From JBQCHF01 sp051953655 (GTDB lineage Bacteria > Actinomycetota > Actinomycetes > Motilibacterales > Motilibacteraceae): DNA of 6,891 bases. Location of the stretch: NCBI GenBank assembly GCA_051953655.1, contig JBQCIO010000137.1, forward strand, positions 1 through 6,891, in the 5' to 3' direction. The position numbers and the translations under genes are program-made. The notes beneath the pieces were generated by a model. That model did not search any database. It was not told the DNA's origin and saw only the letters and a program-made list of their open reading frames with translations. Below are positions 1 through 5,420 of this stretch, one piece after another (within the stretch, counting starts at the first letter, position 1; the number at the start of each line of letters is the position of its first letter).

Positions 1-488
1 TACTCCTGCGGCGTGCCCAGGCCGTAGATGCACGAGACGGTGGCCACCACCACGACGTCGCGCCGGGTCAGCAGGCTGCTGGTGGCCGAGTGCCGCAGCC
101 GCTCGACCTCCTCGTTGATCGAGGAGTCCTTCTCGATGTAGGTGTCGGTCTGAGGCACGTAGGCCTCGGGCTGGTAGTAGTCGTAGTAGGACACGAAGTA
201 CTCGACCGCGTTGTTGGGCAGCAGCTCGCGGAACTCGTTGGCCAGCTGCGCGGCCAGGGTCTTGTTGGGCGCCAGCACCAGCGTGGGCCGCTGCACCTGC
301 TCGATCAGCCAGGCCGTGGTGGCGCTCTTGCCGGTGCCGGTGGCGCCGAGCAGCACGATGTCCTTCTCCCCCGCGTCGATGCGCCGGGAGAGCTCGGCGA
401 TGGCGGTGGGCTGGTCGCCGGAGGGCGAGAACTCGCTGACGACCTGGAGCGGCGCGACGGAGCGGCGGAGGTCGGTGGTGGGACGCAC
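1..488 (-). CDS. uvrB: UvrABC system protein B, N-terminal part (runs off left edge)
   Basis: UvrB is the damage-verification helicase subunit of cytoplasmic nucleotide excision repair; it is loaded by UvrA and recruits UvrC. Only 162 codons of a protein usually near 670-720 residues are present. Walker A GATGTGKS is at residues 48-55, APNKTLAAQL at 73-82, and the UvrB-specific beta-hairpin region begins with YYDYYQPEAYVPQTDTYIEK at about 101-120, continuing to LRHSATSSLL at 131-140; ATVSCIYGLG at 149-158 is also typical. The frame is open further upstream, but the GTG at 488 gives the start VRPTTDLRRSVAPLQVVSEF, which fits actinobacterial UvrB. No Shine-Dalgarno precedes it; instead a promoter-like motif ends 6 bases before it, suggesting leaderless translation. 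The preceding gene on the same strand ends 46 bases upstream. Identification is firm; the leaderless start is inferred. Confidence 0.97.
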   Translation of the reverse strand, partial: MRPTTDLRRSVAPLQVVSEFSPSGDQPTAIAELSRRIDAGEKDIVLLGATGTGKSATTAWLIEQVQRPTLVLAPNKTLAAQLANEFRELLPNNAVEYFVSYYDYYQPEAYVPQTDTYIEKDSSINEEVERLRHSATSSLLTRRDVVVVATVSCIYGLGTPQE

Positions 489-494
489 GGCACC

Positions 495-517
495 ACGGTA
501 CGTCGGGGCGCCGACAG
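495..517 (-). promoter_or_regulatory. PafBC-type (RecA-independent) DNA-damage promoter of uvrB
   Basis: On the minus strand the sequence reads CTGTCGGCG, then exactly 8 bases, then TACCGT. The mycobacterial RecA-independent damage promoter controlled by PafBC is TTGTCRGTG-N8-TAnnnT. The site here differs at two positions of the upstream block (first T to C, and GTG to GCG) and keeps the 8-base spacing and a valid TAnnnT -10. From the -10, the expected transcription start falls at about 488-489, on the GTG start of uvrB. It lies in the 46-base gap after the upstream gene, so uvrB could be induced separately from that gene. No LexA-type GAAC-N4-GTTC palindrome is seen in this gap. The assignment rests on motif resemblance plus the known membership of uvrB in this regulon in mycobacteria. 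Confidence 0.68.
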
Positions 518-534
518 TTCTCCCGGGGCGCTGG

Positions 535-1596
535 TCAGCCGCCGCAGACCCGGCTCATGGCCGCCCGCCGGGCGGCCTTCCACTGCTCGCCGAGGTCCAC
601 GACGAGCGTGACGGCGGGAGCGTCGGCGGCGGCGGCAGCGGCAGCAGCAGCGGCCGCGGGCAGTGCCTGCGCCTGATCCTGCTGGGCCCGGCCCTGCTGC
701 GCCGGGTCCTGGTAGGCGAAGGTCAGCGCGGCCGGGGAGCTGACGTCGTTGTAGGTCGAGAACATCCCCCGGGCGCACGGCGGTGGCGGGACGGTGACCG
801 TGACCTGGGTGGCCGGGGCGTCGGCCGGTCCGGCCGGGACCTCGAACGGGGCGGTCGGCTCGACCACGGCCCCGGGGACGGCGCTGCCGGCCAGCAGGTC
901 GGCGGTGTCCACCCGGACCGTCCGTGAGCTGCTGTTGGTCAGCTCCACGGTCGCCACCACCTGGCCGTCGGCGGTGGTCCGGGCCGCCACGAGGGTGCCC
1001 CGCAGCGGCAGCAGGCCCGGCTGCGGGCAGTTCGCGGACAGCCCGTCCAGGCCGCCGGGCACGGGCAAGGTGAGGGTGCCCGCGGGGCCGGTCGCGGGGC
1101 GGACGGTGAGCCGCACGCTTGTGAAGCCCAGCGGGCCCGGGCACGGGTCGAGGTTGGCGGCCTCGAGGTCGCTCACCTGCCCGGGGGCCAGCGTGGTCGG
1201 GTAGCGCATCGGCACCGCGCGGGCCGGGCCGACCAGCTGCGCGTCGACCACCCGCAGCGGAACCGCCCCCTGGCTGACCACGGCGACGGCCACCGTCATC
1301 ACCGCGTGGGAGCCGTCAGGGTCGGTGAAGGTCAGCAGCCGGCCGACCGGGCGAGCCCCCTGCACGCTCACCGCCACCCGGGTGGCGGCCACGTCGCGGG
1401 CCTGCTGGTTGCGGGCGTGCACCACGCCGCCGGCGACCAGCACGGCCAGGGCGACGACGACGGCCACCGCACGCAGCCTGCTGCCGCTGCCGGTAGGGGC
1501 CTCCCAGGCCTCGGCGGCCGGGTCCAGGTCGAGGGCCTCCACCCCGACGTCGGCCGCGCGGTCCGCGCCGCCGGAGCCGATCACCTCGCGCGACAC
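535..1596 (-). CDS. Single-pass membrane-anchored protein of unknown function with Ala-rich tract
   Basis: I do not recognise a family for this 353-residue protein. It starts with GTG at 1596, with GGGGGTGAG just upstream as a plausible ribosome binding site. Residues 1-40 are polar and likely cytoplasmic; a hydrophobic helix at about 42-60 (AVAVVVALAVLVAGGVV) is probably an uncleaved membrane anchor. The rest is beta-rich and likely extracellular, apparently two similar halves: about 84-180 (MTVAVAVVSQGAVPLRVV, then PTTLAPG) and about 205-285 (VVATVELTNSSSRTVRV, then PFEVPAG). Four cysteines (152, 190, 274, 351), all after the anchor, could form two disulfides. A Gln-rich linker (298-310) and an 11-Ala run (314-324) precede a conserved-looking tail, VTLVVDLGEQWKAARR. 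It sits between coaE and uvrB on the same strand, but nothing shown ties its function to either. Surface adhesion or envelope roles are guesses. Confidence 0.88.
   Translation of the reverse strand: MSREVIGSGGADRAADVGVEALDLDPAAEAWEAPTGSGSRLRAVAVVVALAVLVAGGVVHARNQQARDVAATRVAVSVQGARPVGRLLTFTDPDGSHAVMTVAVAVVSQGAVPLRVVDAQLVGPARAVPMRYPTTLAPGQVSDLEAANLDPCPGPLGFTSVRLTVRPATGPAGTLTLPVPGGLDGLSANCPQPGLLPLRGTLVAARTTADGQVVATVELTNSSSRTVRVDTADLLAGSAVPGAVVEPTAPFEVPAGPADAPATQVTVTVPPPPCARGMFSTYNDVSSPAALTFAYQDPAQQGRAQQDQAQALPAAAAAAAAAAADAPAVTLVVDLGEQWKAARRAAMSRVCGG
625..657. repeat. GCN trinucleotide tract encoding eleven alanines
   Basis: A run of 11 alanine codons (mixed GCC/GCG/GCT-type, many read as GGC/AGC on the plus strand) lies inside the membrane-anchored protein gene, residues 314-324, directly after a Gln-rich stretch. 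Such near-perfect triplet tracts can vary in length without breaking the frame, so the linker before the C-terminal tail may differ between strains. Confidence 0.75.
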
Positions 1597-1673
1597 GGCT
1601 CACCCCCACGCCCGGTCCCGACGGTCCTGTCACTGCCACCGCAGCCGGCACAGGATGGCAGGGACGGGGGCCG

Positions 1674-1695
1674 GGCCGGGAGCGATTTCCCGGCC
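1674..1695 (-). terminator. GC-rich hairpin just after coaE
   Basis: GGCCGGGA and TCCCGGCC form a perfect 8-bp stem with a 6-base loop (AATCGC on the minus strand), starting about 10 bases after the coaE stop. There is no T-run after it, so it is not a canonical intrinsic terminator; it could be a U-tract-less terminator or an mRNA 3'-end stabiliser in the 108-bp gap before the next minus-strand gene. High GC content raises the chance of such stems arising randomly, hence modest confidence. Confidence 0.4.
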
Positions 1696-1704
1696 GGACT
1701 GGCC

Positions 1705-2307
1705 TCAGGCGCGTCCGGCGCGCGACTCCAGCTCGGCCCACAGCACGTCCACCTGCGCGGCCAGCTGCTCCAGGGTGCCCGAGTTGTCGATCACCAGGTC
1801 CGCCACGGCGAGCCGCTGCTCGCGGGTGGCCTGGGCGGCGATCCGGGCGCGGGCGTCGGCCTCGGTCATGCCCCGCAGCCGGACCAGCCGGTCCAGCTGC
1901 AGCTCCACCCGCACGTCCACCACCACGACGACGTCGTAGCCGGGCGCGAGGTCGTTCTCGGTGAGCAGCGGGACGTCGTGCACCACCACGGCGTCGGCGG
2001 GGGCGGCGGCCACCAGCTCGCCGGTGCGGGCCGCGATGAGCGGGTGCACGATCGCGTTGAGCGCGGCCAGCCGCTGCGGGTCCGAGAACACGATCGCGCC
2101 GAGCGCCGGGCGGTCCAGGGTGCCGTCCGGGCGCAGCACACCGTCGCCGAACTCGGCCACCACCGCCGCCAGGCCCGGGGTGCCGGGCTCGACCACCTCC
2201 CGGGCGATGGCGTCGGCGTCGACGACCACGGCGCCGCGCGCGGCGAGCAGGCGGGACACCGCGCTCTTGCCCGAGCCGATACCCCCGGTGAGTCCGACCT
2301 TCAGCAC
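1705..2307 (-). CDS. coaE: Dephospho-CoA kinase
   Basis: CoaE phosphorylates the 3'-hydroxyl of dephospho-CoA with ATP, the last step of cytoplasmic coenzyme A synthesis. The protein opens VLKVGLTGGIGSGKSAV, with the P-loop GGIGSGKS at residues 8-15. It then has VVDADAIAREVVEPG (the family's DADxIAR at 30-36), NAIVHPLI with HP at 88-89, PLLTEN, and a C-terminal VADLVIDNSGT with DN at 174-175. At 200 residues it is a plain kinase; the M. tuberculosis enzyme carries an extra GrpB-like C-terminal domain that is absent here. I prefer the GTG at 2307: AGGA lies 8 bases upstream and homologs typically begin ML[KR]VGLTGG. An in-frame ATG at 2316 (adding MPG) has no spaced ribosome binding site but cannot be excluded. 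It is divergent from the acyl-CoA synthetase gene, with about 50 bp between starts. No clear promoter was found. Confidence 0.96.
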   Translation of the reverse strand: MLKVGLTGGIGSGKSAVSRLLAARGAVVVDADAIAREVVEPGTPGLAAVVAEFGDGVLRPDGTLDRPALGAIVFSDPQRLAALNAIVHPLIAARTGELVAAAPADAVVVHDVPLLTENDLAPGYDVVVVVDVRVELQLDRLVRLRGMTEADARARIAAQATREQRLAVADLVIDNSGTLEQLAAQVDVLWAELESRAGRA

Positions 2308-2358
2308 GCCCGGCATCCTGCCAGCACCGGTCCAGGCGTCGGGTGGGTGGAGGTGCTC

Positions 2359-3681
2359 GTGGAGGTCGTCAGCGGCGAGCGCGCCGAGGACGCGGCCCGC
2401 CGGGCGGCGGCCGCGCTGGCCGACCATGGGCTGCGCCCGGGCGACCGGGTGGCGCTGCTGCTGCCCGGGTCCGGCGACCTGCTGGCGCTGGTGCTCGGCG
2501 CGCTGCGCACCGGGGTGGTGCCGGTGGTGCTCGACCCGGCCTCGCCGCCGGCCGAGCGGGCGGTGCTGCTCGAGGACGCCGACCCCGCCCTGGTCGTCGA
2601 CTCCCCCGGCGCGCTGGCCGCGCTGCTGGCCGGCTCCGCGCGGGCCGAGCTGGCCGACGTCCCGCTGGCCCGGCCGATGCACTACACCTCCGGGACCACC
2701 GGGCGGCGCAAGGGCGTCTGGTCCGGGATGCTCGGCGAGCCGGCGGCGCGGGCGCTGGTGGCCGAGGAGTCCGACCTGTGGGGGTTCGCCGCCGACGACC
2801 GGCACCTGGTGCTCAGCCCGCTGCACCACTCCGCGCCGCTGCGGTTCGCCACCCTCACCCTGCTGGCCGGCGGCACCGTGCTGCTGCCCGGGCCGTTCGA
2901 CCCGGCCGCCGTGCTGCGCGCCGTGGCCGAGCACGCCCCGACGTCGGCGTTCTGCGTGCCGGCGCACCTGCAGCGGCTGCACGCGCACGCTGCGGCGCAC
3001 GGCGGCTGGCCGTCGACGTCGTCGTTCCGGCTGCTGGCGCACGCCGGGGCGCCCTGTCCGCCGCCGGTGCGGGCCCGGACGGTGCAGGTGATGCCGGCCG
3101 GGTCGGTGTGGGAGTTCTACGGCTCGACCGAGGGGCAGTTCACCGCGTGCCGCGCCGAGGAGCAGGTGGCGCGGCCGGGGACGGTGGGGCGGGCGCGGCC
3201 GGGGCGGGAGCTGATGGTCGATGCCGACGGGACGATCTGGTGCCGGGTGCCCGAGCACGCCCGGTTCTCCTACTGGCGCGACCCGGCGCGGACCGCGGCG
3301 GCGTGGCGCGGGGACGCGTTCACCGTCGGCGACCTCGGCCGGCTCGACGCCGAGGGCTACCTCCACCTGGACGGCCGGCGCGAGGACCTGGTGATCTCCG
3401 GCGGGGTGAACGTCTACCCGGCCGAGGTGGAGCAGGTGCTGGCCGGCTGCCCGGGCGTGGTCGAGGTCGCGGTGTTCGGCGTCGACGACGAGCGGTGGGG
3501 GCAGCGGGTGTGCGCGGCGGTGGTGGGTCCCGCCGAGCCGGAGGCGGTGCGCGGGTGGGCACGCGAGCGGCTCGGGCCGGCCAAGCGGCCCAAGGACGTC
3601 TACGTCGTCGACGACCTGCCGCGCACGTCGACCGGGAAGGTGCGCCGGCTGGACCTGCCCTCGGTGCTCGGGCTGGGCTGA
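2359..3681 (+). CDS. Class I adenylate-forming enzyme, acyl-CoA synthetase type (AMP-binding)
   Basis: Enzymes of this superfamily activate a carboxylate with ATP to an acyl-AMP, then usually transfer it to CoA. Core motifs are intact: YTSGTTGRRKG at residues 109-119 (phosphate-binding loop), EFYGSTEG at 252-259 (adenine site), GDL with Asp325 (ribose), DGRREDLVISGG at 338-349 (hinge and start of the C-terminal domain), NVYPAEVE, and PRTSTGKVRR with catalytic Lys427. The protein is short, about 440 residues against 500-600 for typical acyl-CoA ligases; the shortage is in the N-terminal subdomain before the phosphate loop. I chose GTG 2359 because GGAGG sits 5 bases upstream; GTG at 2347 or 2353 would add 2-4 residues. 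The substrate cannot be told. It is the only plus-strand gene, divergent from coaE and convergent with the SRPBCC gene (4 bases between stops). Confidence 0.9.
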   Translation: MEVVSGERAEDAARRAAAALADHGLRPGDRVALLLPGSGDLLALVLGALRTGVVPVVLDPASPPAERAVLLEDADPALVVDSPGALAALLAGSARAELADVPLARPMHYTSGTTGRRKGVWSGMLGEPAARALVAEESDLWGFAADDRHLVLSPLHHSAPLRFATLTLLAGGTVLLPGPFDPAAVLRAVAEHAPTSAFCVPAHLQRLHAHAAAHGGWPSTSSFRLLAHAGAPCPPPVRARTVQVMPAGSVWEFYGSTEGQFTACRAEEQVARPGTVGRARPGRELMVDADGTIWCRVPEHARFSYWRDPARTAAAWRGDAFTVGDLGRLDAEGYLHLDGRREDLVISGGVNVYPAEVEQVLAGCPGVVEVAVFGVDDERWGQRVCAAVVGPAEPEAVRGWARERLGPAKRPKDVYVVDDLPRTSTGKVRRLDLPSVLGLG

Positions 3682-3685
3682 GCGG

Positions 3686-4207
3686 CTAGCCCTGCGCCTG
3701 GGCCTGGTAGGCGGGGTAGAGCTGCCCGAACCGTTCCCGGGCGTCGCAGCGGCCGCGGCCGGCGAGGTGGGCGGTGAGGTCCTCGAGGTGGATCTGGTTG
3801 CCGGCGCCGTAGGCGGCCAGGTTGTCCAGCGGGAGCCCGCGGTCCTCGACGACGAGCACGGTCTGCTCGCCGGCGGCGGTGAGGGTGAGCTCGACGGTTC
3901 CCTCGGGCTCGTCGGCGGACGCCGTGCGCAGCAGCAGCCGGTGCCGTGGCTCGCAGGCCTCGATCCGGACGGTCCCCTCCCACCCGCTGGCGTGCCAGTG
4001 CGCGCGCAGCTCCCCGCCCGGGCGCAGCTCGCCGTCCACGGTGCCGAGCCACTGCGCCAGCCGGGCCGGGTCGGTGAGGGCGGACCACACCTCGTCGACG
4101 GGAGCGTCCAGGCGGTCCTCGAACCGGACGGCTCCGGCACCGTCGGCCTCGTGCAGGGTGCCGAGGAGGCGGACCTCGGTGGGGGCGTCGCTGGCGTCGC
4201 TGGTCAT
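3686..4207 (-). CDS. SRPBCC (AHSA1/START-like) domain protein
   Basis: A small 173-residue cytoplasmic protein of the helix-grip fold that binds hydrophobic ligands or, in AHSA1 relatives, acts as a co-chaperone. The diagnostic start of the fold is visible: VRFEDRLDAPVDEVWSALTD (27-46), then PARLAQWLG (47-55), a beta-rich middle with TVRIEACEPRHRLLLR (79-94) and TVELTLTAAGEQTVLVVEDR (104-123), and a C-terminal helix around 136-150 (GNQIHLEDLTAHLAG). The tail QLYPAYQAQ is typical of actinobacterial members. The ATG at 4207 has GAGGAG four bases upstream, a good ribosome binding site. The gene converges on the acyl-CoA synthetase gene with only 4 bases between stop codons and no terminator-like hairpin, so the transcripts probably overlap at their 3' ends. 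The ligand is unknown; no catalytic residues can be asserted. Confidence 0.9.
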   Translation of the reverse strand: MTSDASDAPTEVRLLGTLHEADGAGAVRFEDRLDAPVDEVWSALTDPARLAQWLGTVDGELRPGGELRAHWHASGWEGTVRIEACEPRHRLLLRTASADEPEGTVELTLTAAGEQTVLVVEDRGLPLDNLAAYGAGNQIHLEDLTAHLAGRGRCDARERFGQLYPAYQAQAQG

Positions 4208-4240
4208 GGGGCTCCTCGTCCTGCGCCGGCCGCCGGCTTG

Positions 4241-4290
4241 CGGGAGGTGGCTCTGTCGGTGCTCGGTGGGACAGACGGACCAGCCTCCCG
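4241..4290. other. Imperfect long hairpin in the spacer before the SRPBCC gene
   Basis: The 179-bp spacer 4208-4386 has no gene I can support and no TAnnnT -10 on the minus strand. It contains an interrupted inverted repeat: CGGGAGG (4241-4247) with CCTCCCG (4284-4290), then TGG with CCA, then CTGTC (4253-4257) with GACAG (4270-4274) around a 12-base loop. On the minus strand it falls 30-80 bases upstream of the SRPBCC start. There is no T-run, so a terminator for the deacetylase gene is doubtful; a leader structure is possible. It may also be chance in GC-rich DNA. Confidence 0.3.
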
Positions 4291-4386
4291 GAAGTCACCG
4301 GGGGCGCAACCGTCGGGGCTTGTGCGGATCCAGACTCATGGGCACGAGGGGACCGTCACGCGAGGGCCGCCGTGCTCACCCCGGCC

Positions 4387-5286
4387 CTAGGTGGCCCGGC
4401 GCGGGGAGGGCACGGCGGCCGCAGCGGGGGCGGCGGACGCCACCAGCTCGCCGGCGGTCACCAGCCGGAGGCCCCGGTTGGTCAGCCCGGCCAGCACGTC
4501 CGGCAGGGCGGCCAGCTCCACCCGGCGCCGCTCGCGCAGCGCGCGCTCCTGGCGGGAGCCGGGGTGGGCGGCCCAGACGCCGGTGCCGTCGTGCAGGCCG
4601 ACGACGTCGCCGGCCTGCACGGTCCGCAGCAGGTGGTCGCGGACCACTCCGGGCGTGCCGGGGTCGCCGGCGCCGCGGGTGACCGACCAGAGCAGGACGT
4701 CCTGGCCGAGCTCGGCGGCGGCGCGCAGGGCCGCGCCGGGCAGGCTGCCGCGGGGCGGCCGGAACCACGGGACCGGCGCCTGCACGACGTCCTCGATGGC
4801 GTGGACGCCGTCGCGCAGCTCGCGGGCGATCCGCTCGTCGGACAGGAACGCGAGGTCGTGGTGGTGGCGGGTGTGGTTGCCCAGCTCGTGCCCGGCGGCC
4901 ACCACCTCGCGCAGCAGCGCCGGGTGGCGCAGCGCGGCGTCGCCGGTGACGTCGAAGGTGGCGCGGGCACCGTGCCGGGCCAGGACGTCGAGCATGCGCG
5001 GGGTGAGCTCGGCGTCGGGGCCGTCGTCGACGGTCAGCGCCACCAGCGGCGCGGTGGTGGGCACCCAGCGGACCACGCGCTGCAGCCCGGCGAGCGGGCG
5101 CGCCTCGACGACGGCGACGTTGCTCGCCTCCACCGCGCGGCCGGCCGGGGTGAGGGTGGAGGTGGGCGGGACCTCGACGGCGGGCAGCGCGACGGCCGCC
5201 GCGCCGCCCAGCAACCCGGCCAGGCCCGCGCCGATCACCGCGCGCCGGCTCGGCCGGCGCGCCCCCCGTTCCTCGTCCGCGTCCAT
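4387..5286 (-). CDS. Exported polysaccharide deacetylase (NodB homology, carbohydrate esterase 4)
   Basis: CE4 enzymes remove N- or O-acetyl groups from peptidoglycan, chitin oligomers or xylan using a divalent metal. The 299-residue protein has a Tat-like N-terminus (PSRRAVIGAG at 12-21, then hydrophobic GLAGLLGGAAAVALPAV), implying export. NodB motifs follow in order: TVDDGPD at 85-91 (usually TFDDGPD; Asp87 catalytic base, Asp88 metal ligand), HTRHH at 138-142 (metal ligands His138 and His142), RPPRG at 176-180, LLWSV near 198-202, and LHDG at 231-234 with His232. All expected catalytic positions are present, so it is probably active. The ATG at 5286 is preceded by a G-rich but weak ribosome binding region. 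About 134 bp separate it from the serpin-like gene, holding a palindrome and a repeat copy. The substrate is unknown; cell-wall modification is the likeliest role. Confidence 0.94.
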   Translation of the reverse strand: MDADEERGARRPSRRAVIGAGLAGLLGGAAAVALPAVEVPPTSTLTPAGRAVEASNVAVVEARPLAGLQRVVRWVPTTAPLVALTVDDGPDAELTPRMLDVLARHGARATFDVTGDAALRHPALLREVVAAGHELGNHTRHHHDLAFLSDERIARELRDGVHAIEDVVQAPVPWFRPPRGSLPGAALRAAAELGQDVLLWSVTRGAGDPGTPGVVRDHLLRTVQAGDVVGLHDGTGVWAAHPGSRQERALRERRRVELAALPDVLAGLTNRGLRLVTAGELVASAAPAAAAVPSPRRAT

Positions 5287-5324
5287 CCCGCCCCCGTCGG
5301 CAGCCTCGGTGCCGTTGCCAGCGT

Positions 5325-5379
5325 GCTCCGCCCCCGGCTGGTTGTCGCCGCCCGCGCGGAATGCCGCGGGGGCGGCGAC
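5325..5379 (-). repeat. Palindromic intergenic repeat, copy A (before deacetylase)
   Basis: On the minus strand GTCGCCGCCC pairs with GGGCGGCGAC (10 bp), a C/C mismatch follows, then CGCGG pairs with CCGCG around a CATT loop: a 36-base near-perfect hairpin (5344-5379). A 19-base tail ending GGGGGCGGAGC follows. The whole 55-bp block matches copy B at 6648-6702 in 43 of 55 positions without gaps, by hand count. The element ends 38 bases before the deacetylase ATG. It could be an operator, a leader hairpin, or a REP-like dispersed palindrome. Confidence 0.75.
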
Positions 5380-5383
5380 GAAG

Positions 5384-5401
5384 GATCACGGGGGCGTGAT
5401 C
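5384..5401 (-). terminator. Perfect palindrome after the serpin-like gene; possible terminator
   Basis: GATCACG and CGTGATC form a 7-bp perfect inverted repeat around a 4-base spacer (CCCC on the minus strand). It begins 19 bases after the serpin-like stop codon and is followed by CTTCG rather than a T-run, then immediately by repeat copy A. The placement suits a weak intrinsic terminator; the symmetric sequence could equally be a repressor-type operator for the deacetylase gene. Confidence 0.5.
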
Positions 5402-5420
5402 GTTCGGGCGCCGGCCGCGG

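Noticed and set aside
1625..1661. Interleaved inverted repeats (TCCTGT with ACAGGA, CTGCCA with TGGCAG) upstream of the membrane-protein gene
   Set aside because: Six-base matches with long spacers and non-nested order are easily produced by chance; no further support for a pseudoknot or operator.
1306..2358. Long plus-strand extension of the acyl-CoA synthetase frame across coaE and the membrane-protein gene
   Set aside because: The frame is open only because of high GC; the translation there is low-complexity and antisense to well-supported coaE, and family similarity begins only near 2359.
2317..4140. Minus-strand 811-codon ORF containing coaE at its end
   Set aside because: Everything before the CoaE start is antisense to the acyl-CoA synthetase and SRPBCC regions and is Arg/Pro/His-rich shadow sequence.
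4295..4339. 14-codon minus-strand ORF (MSLDPHKPRRLRPR) in the spacer before the SRPBCC gene
   Set aside because: No ribosome binding site or promoter is visible and an ORF this short is expected by chance; it would need conservation or ribosome-footprint evidence.
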